From contig JAHEMF010000002.1 in assembly GCA_024643795.1 (NCBI GenBank), positions 58,456 to 122,455 on the forward strand: DNA of 64,000 bases. The letters run 5' to 3'. Source of the stretch: Bacteroidota bacterium. GTDB taxonomy: Bacteria; Bacteroidota; Bacteroidia; AKYH767-A; OLB10. Positions 35,129-45,000 of the stretch are shown here, in pieces. Below the pieces are notes generated by a model. It worked only from the letters and a program-made list of their open reading frames with translations, searched no databases and had not been told where the DNA came from. A program made the position numbers and the translations under genes. Each line of letters begins with the position of its first letter. Within the stretch, counting starts at the first letter, position 1.

Positions 35129-35705
35129 TTTTATTGATTGTTATGGTTCCTTTGATCTTATAGATTCTGTAATTGGTAAAATCCTGGTTGGCTTCAAAGC
35201 CTTCACCATAAATCACTTTGTCTTTAGTTGTAATGGTAACAAACTGATCAGTAAATATTCGGGCAGCCTTTTCATTCCAAATCAATTTTTCAGTCTCAAG
35301 TTTTTCTCCTTTAATATTAACAACAACTACGCTATCTCTTGCTTCCATGCTCTGATCAGAGTCAAAGCGAATTGCATAATTGGCATCAAGTGTTGATATT
35401 ATTTCTAATTCACGATCATAAAACTCTACATGTAAGCCTTCCGGCATAACTGTTACCACCTTACCCGTATCGAAACGATTCATCACTGCTGCCTGCACCT
35501 TCACCTTCACCATTCCTGAGTCACTGTAAAGAATTTCCAGATCTGTTGAAGATTCTACCGGAAAATTATCCTTTCCGGTGATCATATTGATCTTCTCTAT
35601 ATCGTTTTCGCAACCTACTAGTGATATAAACAAAGCTATAAGAAAAAAGCCGGAATATCTAACCTGTATGAAAGGAGAATTCCAGCCTTTGTTGTTAACA
35701 ATCAT
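35106..35705 (-). CDS. lptC: LPS export periplasmic protein LptC
   Basis: A 199-residue LptC-family protein with a lipobox-like Cys32 (LFISLVGCENDIEK), so probably a lipoprotein rather than a bitopic protein as in enterobacteria. The rest is a beta-jellyroll (about 45-195) with DSGMVKVKVQAAVMNRF and VYGEGFEANQDFTNYRI, characteristic of Bacteroidetes LptC. It bridges the LptBFG transporter and LptA. It overlaps the TPR gene by 4 nt (ATGA). Confidence 0.88.
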   Translation of the reverse strand: MIVNNKGWNSPFIQVRYSGFFLIALFISLVGCENDIEKINMITGKDNFPVESSTDLEILYSDSGMVKVKVQAAVMNRFDTGKVVTVMPEGLHVEFYDRELEIISTLDANYAIRFDSDQSMEARDSVVVVNIKGEKLETEKLIWNEKAARIFTDQFVTITTKDKVIYGEGFEANQDFTNYRIYKIKGTITINKNERSKDS

Positions 35706-36994
35706 TTGACCTTAACTGTGGTGGTTTCGTTGATCCAGCACCCAACATTATACTTATCGCCAGGCTTAAGATTCCTGAAAAATACATCTTCCTGTTTTGG
35801 GAAATACTTGGAATATGTCTGTATTTTGTTTGATGCTTCTGTAGAAAAGGCAGGGTCAACTGATTTAGCTTTCTGGTACTGGTCTGTTGCTGCCCAAAAA
35901 GCTGTATTCTTTTCAAAGTCATCTCCACAGGTACCTGACCCTGCAACATAGATATCACCAAGCTGCATATAAGGTCTTCCCCAACTAGGAAACGTTGAAA
36001 CAGCTCGTTTTGCATAAGTTTTGGCTTGGGAATAATTCTTTTGAGTCCTGTAACTGTAGTCAGACAATTCTATCAAATACCTTGCTTTAGAATAAGGGTC
36101 AGATTCCAGCTCTACAGCCTCTGTATAATATCTTGTTACTTTTGCTCCAACACCCTGTCCTGCATACATTCTTGCAAGGCTAACAGCAGACCTTGAAGAA
36201 GGCTGAAGTTTATAGAGTTTTTCAGCCGACTGAAGGTAAAGTTGTGATGAGTTACAACCTTTCTTTCCTAACAGATTTACCACTTTCTTTAACAGGGAAA
36301 CATCATCGGGTGCTGCCTTTACCCGGGGTTTATAAATTTCTTCCAGGTCTTCGCATGTTGCGAAAGGTCCAAAAAATGTTTCAAGGTTCTGCTGTGATTT
36401 TGCATAGTTGGCTGAATCTTTACCTTCCATGTTGATGTCTACTATCTCACTACATTGGTCATATACATCCAGGATCTGTTCTTTGGATCTCTTACCTTCT
36501 TTATATAATTCAGTATTGACCTGGAAATAACGGTAGATAACCAGTGGTCCTGTTTCGGTCCCTTGGAGTTTAAGAGATTTTTCTAAAATGGCAGCAACTT
36601 CTTCCTTCTTCTCAGGAGTATATTCATACATTGAAAGACCTTTCTTTCCAAGTACATAACCTTCTTCACCGAAGTTTTCAATTCTCTGATCAAATATCAT
36701 CATCAGAGTATCAGTGTAAGCGGACTTAATTTTTTCATCCGTTGTTTTCGAAATAAGTTCTTCAAACATGGTTTCGCCATACAGGTAAGTTCGTTTTGTA
36801 CCAGCCGGGCAATTATTAAATACCCATCTCCATGGACCAATTGCATCGTCGTAATTCTTCTGCTTGTAATATTCATTGAATAAGGAGATATTCATAACGC
36901 AGGTGGCACTATCAGTTCCATACTTGCCAACTTGCGCAGAAGCAGAATTAAAAGTTAAAAGTGTAGTGATAATAATTAAAGCAAACTTTTTCAT
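35702..36994 (-). CDS. Exported tetratricopeptide-repeat protein
   Basis: This 430-residue protein has a signal peptide (MKKFALIIITTLLTFNSASAQ) and several degenerate TPR-like helical repeats (about 28-410). Recognisable segments are EYYKQKNYDDAIGPWRWVFNNCP and, near the C-terminus, KRAVSTFPSWGRPYMQLGDIY and DQYQKAKSVDPAF. It is conserved between the outer-membrane protein and lptC in Bacteroidetes. An envelope assembly or scaffolding role is likely but not proven. Confidence 0.82.
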   Translation of the reverse strand: MKKFALIIITTLLTFNSASAQVGKYGTDSATCVMNISLFNEYYKQKNYDDAIGPWRWVFNNCPAGTKRTYLYGETMFEELISKTTDEKIKSAYTDTLMMIFDQRIENFGEEGYVLGKKGLSMYEYTPEKKEEVAAILEKSLKLQGTETGPLVIYRYFQVNTELYKEGKRSKEQILDVYDQCSEIVDINMEGKDSANYAKSQQNLETFFGPFATCEDLEEIYKPRVKAAPDDVSLLKKVVNLLGKKGCNSSQLYLQSAEKLYKLQPSSRSAVSLARMYAGQGVGAKVTRYYTEAVELESDPYSKARYLIELSDYSYRTQKNYSQAKTYAKRAVSTFPSWGRPYMQLGDIYVAGSGTCGDDFEKNTAFWAATDQYQKAKSVDPAFSTEASNKIQTYSKYFPKQEDVFFRNLKPGDKYNVGCWINETTTVKVK

Positions 36995-37019
36995 TGTAAT
37001 AATTTAAATCAGAGAACAG

Positions 37020-38306
37020 TTAGTCATATTTTGGTTTCATAAACCAGATGTCACTTATAGTAAGTCCGAATGTAAATCGGGTGTATTGTTCTTTTATTAG
37101 ATCCGATTCTTCAGTTCCACGTTGACCCAACATGAAAGCAAAGTTGATATTAACCGGAGGTTTTATAGAGAATAGCTTTACAATACTTATGCCAAAGGTG
37201 AACCCCATGTCTGTAAGTTGCTGGCCTCTAAGGTCCAGGAAAGACTTCTCATAATACCCGCCTGCTCTGAAACTGAACTTTTCCTTAGAATATTCTCCAC
37301 CCATGTGTAAGCTATAACTATTTGCTAAAGAGTCTTTTACACCGAATTTTTCAAAATTTGTCCAATCTGTATAGTTGAAGTCAGCTCCTAAACGCCAATT
37401 GTTGGCCTTACTATACATAACTCCAAATCGGTAATACATAGGAAGAATAATCTCGCCGCTATTATCAGAAAGGGTTTGCACAGAATCTTTTATGATCTCA
37501 AAACCGAAAATATTTTTGGTATAGTTGAACCAATATACATTTTGACGGGCCGAGAGCTTAGTAGGAATAGCTGCCACAGCCCCGAAGGAAAGTTTATTCT
37601 GATTCTTCAGGTTTTTGGTATAGAATAATCCCGCATCAAATTGAAAATCATTGGCTGTGATCCCTTCTATGTACCTGCTATTAAAATAGTCTTCATTTGT
37701 TGGGAATTCAACACTTTTTTGATAATCGATAGTGCCAAACATGAATGAAGCCGATAGCCCAATAGATAGGTTAGGATGTAGCTTCACACCGTTATTAAAA
37801 TAGAATTTACTGAAACCACCCTTTCCTTCATAGATGTATTTTATGTTCTCTATGCCTTCATAATTATCATTGATGGTTACATTATAGCCGGTTGACGAAA
37901 CCGGTTGGAGCCCTATGGCAGATGACCATTTGTTTTTTATAACAGGAAACGCCAATGAAAAGTACCCCAGTGTTCCACTGGAAGCATTTGAGCTTGAATT
38001 AGAGCTTGACAATTGTACCCATTCAGCATCGAGTCCGACCTCAAAAATGGTGATTGTATCAAATGCAAGAGTTGCTGAATTGATAGTATTGATATGTCCC
38101 TGATCATCCCAAGCAGTTCCGATTCCACCTGCCGATCTATGGTGAGAGAGGCCCTGACTTTTTATTTCACCGATACCATACCGTGAATATGGTGAAACAG
38201 AGCTTGTTTGCCCAAATAATACAGACACGGCGAGTGCTTGTAGAAAGCCAAATAAAAGTAATGTCCGGTTGATCCGGCAATCAGCAATTGATATCAAGAA
38301 TTTCAT
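37020..38306 (-). CDS. Outer-membrane beta-barrel protein (OMPP1/FadL-like)
   Basis: A 428-residue protein with an N-terminal signal (hydrophobic about 14-32, ending LFGQ) and alternating aromatic strands of a barrel throughout (for example FSLAFPVIKNKWSSAIGLQP, LRRGADFNYTDW-like LGADFNYTDW, and a final FTFGLTISDIWF). The start SPYSRYGIGEIKSQG is a hallmark of a Bacteroidetes OMPP1/FadL-like family encoded after coaX. It may transport hydrophobic compounds; the substrate is unknown. The first 26 nt overlap the coaX end. Confidence 0.85.
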   Translation of the reverse strand: MKFLISIADCRINRTLLLFGFLQALAVSVLFGQTSSVSPYSRYGIGEIKSQGLSHHRSAGGIGTAWDDQGHINTINSATLAFDTITIFEVGLDAEWVQLSSSNSSSNASSGTLGYFSLAFPVIKNKWSSAIGLQPVSSTGYNVTINDNYEGIENIKYIYEGKGGFSKFYFNNGVKLHPNLSIGLSASFMFGTIDYQKSVEFPTNEDYFNSRYIEGITANDFQFDAGLFYTKNLKNQNKLSFGAVAAIPTKLSARQNVYWFNYTKNIFGFEIIKDSVQTLSDNSGEIILPMYYRFGVMYSKANNWRLGADFNYTDWTNFEKFGVKDSLANSYSLHMGGEYSKEKFSFRAGGYYEKSFLDLRGQQLTDMGFTFGISIVKLFSIKPPVNINFAFMLGQRGTEESDLIKEQYTRFTFGLTISDIWFMKPKYD

Positions 38307-39012
38307 TTAATCCTCTGGCAGTCAGGTCAGGGGCCACAAAGATGGGACTTTTTAAAATAGGAGCAAAGAACTCATGATCGCCGCCGGTAACAAAAATTTG
38401 AATAGATTGATATTTCTTTCTGTAACGTTCAATGAAACCGGATATTTCATCAATAATGCCATTCATCACACCAGCATGAATTGAGGATTCAGTGGTATCT
38501 CCCATAATTGGTGGAATTTGATCTAAGGCATTGATATATGGCAAGTTACCTGTGAACTCATGAAGAGACCTGTAGCGAAGCATCATACCAGGAGATATAG
38601 AGCCTCCTTCAAAAATCCCCTTTTCGGATATATGGTCAAATTTGATACATGTTCCTATATCGATTACAAGGCTATGTTGGTTCGGATTGAGCTCTGGCAT
38701 GGCACAGGCATTTGCTATTCGGTCATAACCCAGTGTTTCAGGAGTTCTATAAGCTATAGAAACGGGAAACTTTAAGCCGTTTCCCATCTTCACTACTTTT
38801 GTGTCTCCCCAAAATGAGTCTTCAAGCCTTGAGCGTACACCGGAAACATCAGAAATGATGGCGGCCTCTACGGGTTTTTCATCCAGAATTTCTTTCAACA
38901 CATTCACATAATCAGCATCATTATTGATTATTGTAGTTTTTTGGATAATTTCCTTATCTGCAAAGAAATAGACCTTGGTTCTTGTATTTCCCTTATCTAT
39001 GATTACTTTCAA
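38281..39012 (-). CDS. coaX: Type III pantothenate kinase
   Basis: A 243-residue ASKHA-family kinase that phosphorylates pantothenate in CoA synthesis. Motifs are the N-terminal DKGNTRTKVYFF (phosphate loop; the usual form is DxGNT), GYDRIANACA and LVIDIGTCIKFDHI, and GGSISPGMMLRYRSLHEFT. It is the first gene of the coaX-OMP-TPR-lptC-ppiD operon; its upstream region adjoins the tRNA-Phe promoter. Confidence 0.93.
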   Translation of the reverse strand: MKVIIDKGNTRTKVYFFADKEIIQKTTIINNDADYVNVLKEILDEKPVEAAIISDVSGVRSRLEDSFWGDTKVVKMGNGLKFPVSIAYRTPETLGYDRIANACAMPELNPNQHSLVIDIGTCIKFDHISEKGIFEGGSISPGMMLRYRSLHEFTGNLPYINALDQIPPIMGDTTESSIHAGVMNGIIDEISGFIERYRKKYQSIQIFVTGGDHEFFAPILKSPIFVAPDLTARGLNEILDINC

Positions 39013-39084
39013 TGTTCGAATGGATTCTTAAGGGTCAAAATAGTAAAACTAGCTGACGGATTTAAATTATTACACACATTTGAA

Positions 39085-39116
39085 TTGCAAATATCTCTTA
39101 AAATATCTTACTTTTG
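39085..39116 (+). promoter_or_regulatory. Promoter of tRNA-Phe
   Basis: TTG (39085-39087), 21 nt, TACTTTTG (39109-39116): a full Bacteroidetes promoter 19 nt before the tRNA 5' end. It may also drive the response regulator gene 31 nt after the tRNA. Confidence 0.65.
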
Positions 39117-39135
39117 CGGCCACCTGAAACGGTAT

Positions 39136-39208
39136 GGTGATGTAGCTCAGTTGGTAGAGCAAAGGACTGAAAATCCTTGTGTCAGTGGTTCGATTCCACT
39201 CATCACCA
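39136..39208 (+). tRNA. tRNA-Phe (GAA)
   Basis: A 73-nt cloverleaf: acceptor GGTGATG pairs with CATCACC, D-arm GCTC..GAGC, anticodon stem AAGGA/TCCTT with loop CTGAAAA (anticodon GAA), T-arm AGTGG/CCACT around TTCGATT, discriminator A. The 3' CCA is not encoded (the genome reads CA after the discriminator). Confidence 0.97.
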
Positions 39209-39239
39209 CAATTTCCCCCGAAATTTTATTCCCACTCAA

Positions 39240-39641
39240 ATGAGTAATACAACTGAGCACAGGTTCAAACTAGTGTTATTAGTCGACGATAATGAGATCG
39301 ATAACTTCATCAATGAGAAGGTGATATCTTCAACTGCTTTTGCAGAAAACATACTCGTGATGAATTCTGCCGATGAAGCACTTTCTTATTTGAGAGAAAA
39401 TTCTGCCGTTACTGATAAGATCCCAGAGATCATCTTCCTTGACCTTAACATGCCGGTAAAGGATGGTTTTGGCTTTCTGGAAGATTTTGAAAAACTGGCT
39501 GACGCAGTTAAATCAAAGTCCAGAGTTATAGTTTTGTCAAGCTCAATTAGTCCGGAAGACATAAACAAGGCCTCCACCAATCCATATGTTCAACGGTATA
39601 TAAATAAGCCCCTAAGTGAAAAATACTTAGAGGCTATTTAA
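39240..39641 (+). CDS. Single-domain response regulator
   Basis: From ATG 39240 the product is a 133-residue receiver domain: LLVDDN (Asp16, Asp17), phospho-acceptor Asp68 in FLDLNMPVKDG, VLSSS, and Lys123 in NKPLSE. It has no output domain. It starts 31 nt after tRNA-Phe and may be read from the tRNA promoter. It is the same kind of protein as 11503-11934 and may serve a hybrid or orphan kinase elsewhere; its neighbour on the other strand is the 485-residue helical protein. Confidence 0.88.
   Translation: MSNTTEHRFKLVLLVDDNEIDNFINEKVISSTAFAENILVMNSADEALSYLRENSAVTDKIPEIIFLDLNMPVKDGFGFLEDFEKLADAVKSKSRVIVLSSSISPEDINKASTNPYVQRYINKPLSEKYLEAI
39607..39639 (+). terminator. Possible terminator hairpin overlapping the regulator stop
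   Basis: AGCCCCTAAGT and ACTTAGAGGCT form an 11-bp stem with one mismatch around a 7-nt loop, ending just before the TAA and followed by ATTTAAT. The hairpin is inside the last codons, so it may be a by-product of coding; the T-run is short. Confidence 0.35.
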
Positions 39642-39658
39642 TCTTAAGACTTGAATGA

Positions 39659-41116
39659 TCAATCCTTAATTGGATTTGTCATTTTTCTGATCGTGATCTC
39701 GTCCAACAATACATTTTGTAATACAGCATGTGGTCCAGTATTGATAGATTGAAATTCATCCCATAATTCGGTTATCTTTTTAATTTTTCGTCTGTAATCT
39801 GCCGGCTTTAATGCGCTTTTTATTAATTTGATAAAAACCTTTGCAGAGACAAAATATTCTTCATGATCCTTGATCTGCCTTTTCAAACTTGATATGATCT
39901 GCATTGCAAGACTATCTTCGCCCATTATACAATAATTCAATGCTTGAAATAACTTACAATCTACATCAGTGAACAAATATTGTTTCAAGGACAATTCATT
40001 CCTTAATTCGTTTATTGTTTTTGCAGACCCTGAATAATCGCGCATATAAAATTTGTACAACGCGGTATATTTTTTATGTTCAACATAGTTGTAGGTTTCT
40101 TCTTTACTCACATCCATTGAATCGAGTACTCCTCTTGAAAATTCAGCGTAGGTGTCTGCATCTTTATCAACCATGAATTTTGAAGTCCGGGCCTCCAAAA
40201 ATTGGAGCAAATGAAATGCCATTACGTGTTTCGAAGTGAGATCCGGTATTATTAACCTGCATTTTTGGAAATAATGTTCAGACCTTACTTGGTTCCCTGT
40301 TTTCTGATAGTATTCAAAATATATGAAATCCGTAATGAATTTAATGTTCTGGTAAAAAGTGTCCAGGTTGTATTTGTTAAAAATCTTGTTCATTTCCTGG
40401 AGAATATTATCGATTTCGAGTTCCTTCTCCTTTAAAGTATTGACAGATTCTTCAGTAATAAAAAGATTGTAAAATCTAATGATATTATAAATAACAAACA
40501 GCCTGTGTGAATCGTAGAGTTCACAGATGTTAGAAACCTGTCGCTTGATGGATTGAAGCTTTTCAAGATCTTCTGTATTTCTGGATAGCTTATAGCTTCC
40601 TGCCAGTTTAACAAAGTGATATAATAACCCTTCAGCTTTAGTGACAGCTAATGAAAATGCTACGTGTTTCTTATAAAGGTTATCGTAGTATTGAAATTCA
40701 TCAGTATGAATATGCAGAAGTGATAAGGTTTTATATACAGTGATAAGTTCTCCTGAAAGATCATATTCTATAAGTTGCTTTTCAAGCTCCTTAAGTGCTC
40801 GTATTGAGAATTCTTTATTACTACCATATAAGTTAGCCGGTACTTTGATCACTTCATCTATAAGTTCGCTTATTGGATTATCAACTTTCTGAGATAGCAA
40901 AGATGCTATCTTAGAATTCAACCTTGACTTAAGCGTATAGTAAGTACTTGCATTGACCTGCAGCAACTCCATCATTTCTGAATCATCAATATCTCTTTCC
41001 CGTGTTGTTTCAAGAACAATGAATGGCTTATTTTTCTTTTTACCGGATACCAACATAAGTAGTTCCTGGTATTGTTCTTCACTTAACTTTTTGATTGTTT
41101 TATTTAATACGTCCAT
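39659..41116 (-). CDS. Helical protein of unknown function, possible TPR-like regulator
   Basis: A 485-residue soluble, almost entirely helical protein, rich in Leu, Lys and Tyr, with no signal peptide. Residues about 50-75 (MELLQVNASTYYTLKSRLNS) could form a helix-turn-helix; the remainder resembles degenerate helical hairpin (TPR-like) repeats, as in YHYH-type scaffolds. I do not recognise a named family. It is divergent from the FN3/PKD pair and convergent with the response regulator (17-nt gap). A regulatory role is only inferred. Confidence 0.6.
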   Translation of the reverse strand: MDVLNKTIKKLSEEQYQELLMLVSGKKKNKPFIVLETTRERDIDDSEMMELLQVNASTYYTLKSRLNSKIASLLSQKVDNPISELIDEVIKVPANLYGSNKEFSIRALKELEKQLIEYDLSGELITVYKTLSLLHIHTDEFQYYDNLYKKHVAFSLAVTKAEGLLYHFVKLAGSYKLSRNTEDLEKLQSIKRQVSNICELYDSHRLFVIYNIIRFYNLFITEESVNTLKEKELEIDNILQEMNKIFNKYNLDTFYQNIKFITDFIYFEYYQKTGNQVRSEHYFQKCRLIIPDLTSKHVMAFHLLQFLEARTSKFMVDKDADTYAEFSRGVLDSMDVSKEETYNYVEHKKYTALYKFYMRDYSGSAKTINELRNELSLKQYLFTDVDCKLFQALNYCIMGEDSLAMQIISSLKRQIKDHEEYFVSAKVFIKLIKSALKPADYRRKIKKITELWDEFQSINTGPHAVLQNVLLDEITIRKMTNPIKD

Positions 41117-41457
41117 TTTGAGTGATTAAGAGGTGTTTAAACTGGTACTTCCTAAACAGCTTCAACTGTTTCAGGCAAAATGTGTCACTTATACCTCCTA
41201 ACTCTTGCTGGGGTTACGTTATGGTTGATTTTTGGATTTATTGTGGCATATCAACCCGTTCGCATATATAAACTGTAACCATTTTGACGTGTGCTCGTTT
41301 GAAAACCCCGGAAAGAAGTCATAAATCTGACCTGATCCATTAAAAATTGGTGCAAAAACAAGCCAATTCTTACATAAGTAAAGTATAAGAGTTGTTTGTC
41401 AACTATAAGTTCAGTTCAGGATTATATTCAAAATAAATAATTACAAACAGATCCGTC
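41117..41457. other. 341-nt divergent intergenic region before the FN3/PKD genes
   Basis: No gene is seen. The right half carries an inverted repeat AATTGG (41345-41350) / CCAATT (41363-41368), the shared 15-nt element (41367-41381) and a 5-bp stem, 5-nt loop hairpin AGTTG-TTTGT-CAACT (41390-41404). No clear TAnnTTTG promoter faces the FN3 gene, so the shared element may itself be part of the promoter. Confidence 0.55.
41367..41381 (+). promoter_or_regulatory. 15-nt element shared with the PAS/ATPase locus (copy 2)
   Basis: TTCTTACATAAGTAA, identical to 10504-10518, ends 76 nt before the ATG at 41458. As at the other copy, an A-tract lies about 9-14 nt upstream and a 15-nt hairpin of the same shape follows within 10 nt. 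The function is unknown. Confidence 0.5.
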
Positions 41458-42036
41458 ATGGAAACCAACAACAATCAGTTTGAAATGTATGAGATGATCA
41501 AGAGTAACAGAATGGTCATGTATTCCAAGCCCAGAAGATACTTCAATCGTGAAGGCAGATCAGGATCACCTTTAAAATTTTTATTTCTGGTGGAAGTTAT
41601 TGTGTTTCTGATCCTTGTATTTGCTGCCGGTTCAGTTAATGCTCAGGTAGCATCTGCTGGTAATATTTTACAGGCAAATAATTCAGAGAGTGGTAGTATT
41701 ACGGAATATACTACAGTGTATAATTCTGGAAAGGTATTCTTGAATTGGAGCGCAAGTAATGAACAAGCAGACTGCGTTTATATTATTGAGAGGAGTCCTG
41801 ATGGGGTAGAGTTTGAATCGATCGGTGTTAAGGAAGGTATAGGCACAGATGTAGAACTTTTTTACAGTTGGATGGATAACACTCCGCTAGAAGGTTTTTC
41901 ATATTACAGAGTAAAAAAGATAACCAGGGATGGCACCCAGTTCTTTAGTGCTACAAATACAATCATCAATCAAGGAACTGTTTTCACACCTCAGGAAAAT
42001 TACGCAAAATCCGAAACGGAAAAAAAGTCCAAATAG
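41458..42036 (+). CDS. Membrane-anchored or exported FN3-like protein without sorting domain
   Basis: This 192-residue protein has a 40-residue basic N-terminus, one hydrophobic segment (about 41-58) ending SVNAQ (possible signal peptidase site near 62), and an FN3-like domain of the sort that precedes T9SS sorting domains (GKVFLNWSASNEQADCVYII, ERSPDGVEFESIG, then FSYYRVKKITRDG). The protein stops about 20 residues after this domain; no T9SS C-terminal domain follows. It could be an exported protein with a very long signal sequence or a membrane-tethered one. It precedes the PKD giant by 39 nt, so they are probably co-transcribed. Confidence 0.7.
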   Translation: METNNNQFEMYEMIKSNRMVMYSKPRRYFNREGRSGSPLKFLFLVEVIVFLILVFAAGSVNAQVASAGNILQANNSESGSITEYTTVYNSGKVFLNWSASNEQADCVYIIERSPDGVEFESIGVKEGIGTDVELFYSWMDNTPLEGFSYYRVKKITRDGTQFFSATNTIINQGTVFTPQENYAKSETEKKSK

Positions 42037-42075
42037 AGGCATTTATTTAGCATAAATAAGTAGGAAAAAACATTA

Positions 42076-45000
42076 ATGGGAGCAATGAATGTTTTTTACA
42101 TACGAGGGAGGAGGAGTAAGATCTCCCTTTCGTTTTTTAAAGTGTTGGTCATAGCATCAATATGCTTTGTGCCATTATTTAATTATGCTCAAAATCCAAG
42201 TGCTTCATTTACTTCTAATAAGTTCACCGGTTGTTCTCCTCTTACAGTAGATTTCACTAATCTTTCCACACAGGCAACTAATTATGTCTGGAATTTTGGT
42301 AATGGTAATACCTCTACATTGCAGGATCCTACTACAGTATATATAACTTCGGGATATTATACAGTAATGCTGGTTGCCATTAACAGTTTAACCGGCGGAA
42401 GAGATACACTGATTGCTACAAATTATATCAATGTAGTTGATAACCCTTCAGCAGACTTTAGTGCATCACCAACAACTAGCTGTTTATCTGGCAACCTTAT
42501 AACATTTACCAACCTGTCCGTAAATGCAAATCAATACACCTGGGATTTTGGAGATGGAAACTCCTCAAACCTGCCCAACCCTACACACTCATTCGCAAGT
42601 GCAGGAACATATACTGTAAAGCTTTTGGCAAAAAATCCATGGGGTTGTAAAGACGTTATTGTAAAGCAGTCAATCATAACAATATTACCTAATCCGGCTG
42701 GTAATTTTCAGTCTACCCCCCGGTCAACATGTGATGTGATGGAAGTTTTTAACTTCACATGTAATACATCAGGCGTTATAGGGTATGAATGGGATTTTGG
42801 TGATGGTACAACCTCTACGCTTCAAAATCCAACAAATGTATACGGGGCAACCGGAACTTATGATGTTACTTTGATCCTTACAGGCAGTAATGGATGTGTT
42901 GATACGATCACAAAACCTTCATTTATAAATATTGGATCAAGCTTAGTCCCATCTTTCGATGTAAATACACAAGTAGGTTGTCCGCCATTAACCATAGATT
43001 TCAACTGTACTGTTGGAGATGCAATAACGTGGGTTTGGGATTTTGGCGATGGAACATCATCTAATTCACAATCTCCTTCACATATTTATTCTTCTCCCGG
43101 ATCATATGCCATCACATTAACAGTGACCACTTCGTCAGGATGCAATGGAACTGTATCAATGCCCGGTTATATAGTAGTTGATGATGTTCCTTTACCATCT
43201 TTCACACTTACAAATCCTGTGGGTTGTATTCCATATGATGGTAATTTTGTTAATACTTCTACCGGTGGGTCCAGCTACATTTGGGATTTTGGTGATGGCT
43301 TTACTTCAACAAATGTAAATCCGATTCATACCTATGACGATACGGGCACATATGATGTTACGTTAACTGTTATTTCAGCTAACGGATGCCAGGCAGATAC
43401 AACTATTGAAGGTGCAGTTTCTGTTAATACACTAAATGCCAACTTTAACGGAACACCTCGTGTGGGTTGCCCACCTCTTCCCGTTGTCTTAAATGATAAT
43501 TCTTCGCCTGCTGCGGTTAATTGGCAGTGGGACCTTGGTGATGGCAGTACTGCAAACACCGCTTCAGTGAATCACATTTATACATTGCTTGGAAATTATA
43601 ATGTAACCCTTATAGCAACATCTGCTGCCGGGTGTACAGATACGATAACAAAAAACAACTTTTTCAGAGTTGTAGATGGCAATCCCTCTTATGCCGTACC
43701 AGATACTATCCTGGTGTGTACACCACCCGGCTCTGTTTCTTTTGCTGACCCTACTCTTGGTAGTAATTATTGGAGCTGGCACTTTGGTGACGGTGATAGT
43801 GCCAATGTTAAAAACCCGGGACATACTTATACAACCCCCGGAGTTTATACTGTAACTCTTACAACTGCTATTGCAGGAGGTTGTGTGCAAGTTTATAATC
43901 CATATGCGATCATAGAAGTTCTTCCATTTGATGTATCACCCATTCAAAGTATTACTATTAGTAACTGTCAACCTTATCAGGTACAGTTCACAGATACAAC
44001 TTCAGGGGTAATTTCATATTTCTGGGAGTTTGGAGATGGTACAACTGATACAACAGCAAATCCTCTGCATACTTACTCTCAGCCCGGAACTTACACTGTG
44101 ACGGCGCAGATCACCTCTGTAAATGGATGTATGTCTTCGTTGAGTACAACGGTAACTTTGGGGCATCAGAATCCGATCATTGTTTCTTCTTCAAAAAATT
44201 GTACCGGAGATACAATACAGTTTTCACTGAACTCAGCAGCATTTGCAAGCGCTATATGGGATTTTGGAGATGGTAATACATCAACTCAGTTGATGCCCTC
44301 GCATATTTATAATACAGTGGGAAACTATCAGGTCACGGTGATACTTACTGATACAGCAGCTTGTGTTGACACATTTTATTTTTCGCCTGTAAAGGTAGGT
44401 GACCCTCAACCTTCATTCTATGAACAGGATCCTGTGACAGGGTGTGTGACATTGAAAGTCAAATTCATCAATACATCAACAGGAGCTAATTCTTATTTGT
44501 GGGATTTTGGAATAGGTACAACCAGTACTGTAACGAATCCTACAAAGAATTATGGATCGCCAGGAGTTTATTCGGTAACTCTTACAGCCACCGGAAACGG
44601 TTGTTCCCGTTCAATTACAAAACCTAATCTTATAACTGCAAATGGTGCTACAGCCAACTTTAATTTTAGTCAAACCAATAATTGCATGCCTGTTACGGCT
44701 ACTTTCAATGATATGAGCACCAATCCAGTCTCGTGGTTTTGGGATTTTGGTGATGGAACAACGTCAAATTTACAATCGCCAGTACATATTTATTCAAATG
44801 CACCTACTGCAGGTGTGTCATTAACCATTGTAGATATTAATGGATGCAGCAAAACCAAAACAAAAACCAATATTTCATTTGTTTTGCCAACAGTAACTGC
44901 TGATGACACCTCTGGGTGCAGGCCACATACTGTAAATTTCTCAAGTAGTACGAATGCGCTAGCTTACCTATGGGATTTTGGTGATGGAACTACAGGTAAT

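Noticed and set aside
38281..38306. Suspected wrong start of the OMP gene because it overlaps coaX by 26 nt
   Set aside because: The signal peptide begins at this Met and no later Met gives a signal peptide; such overlaps are common in this window.
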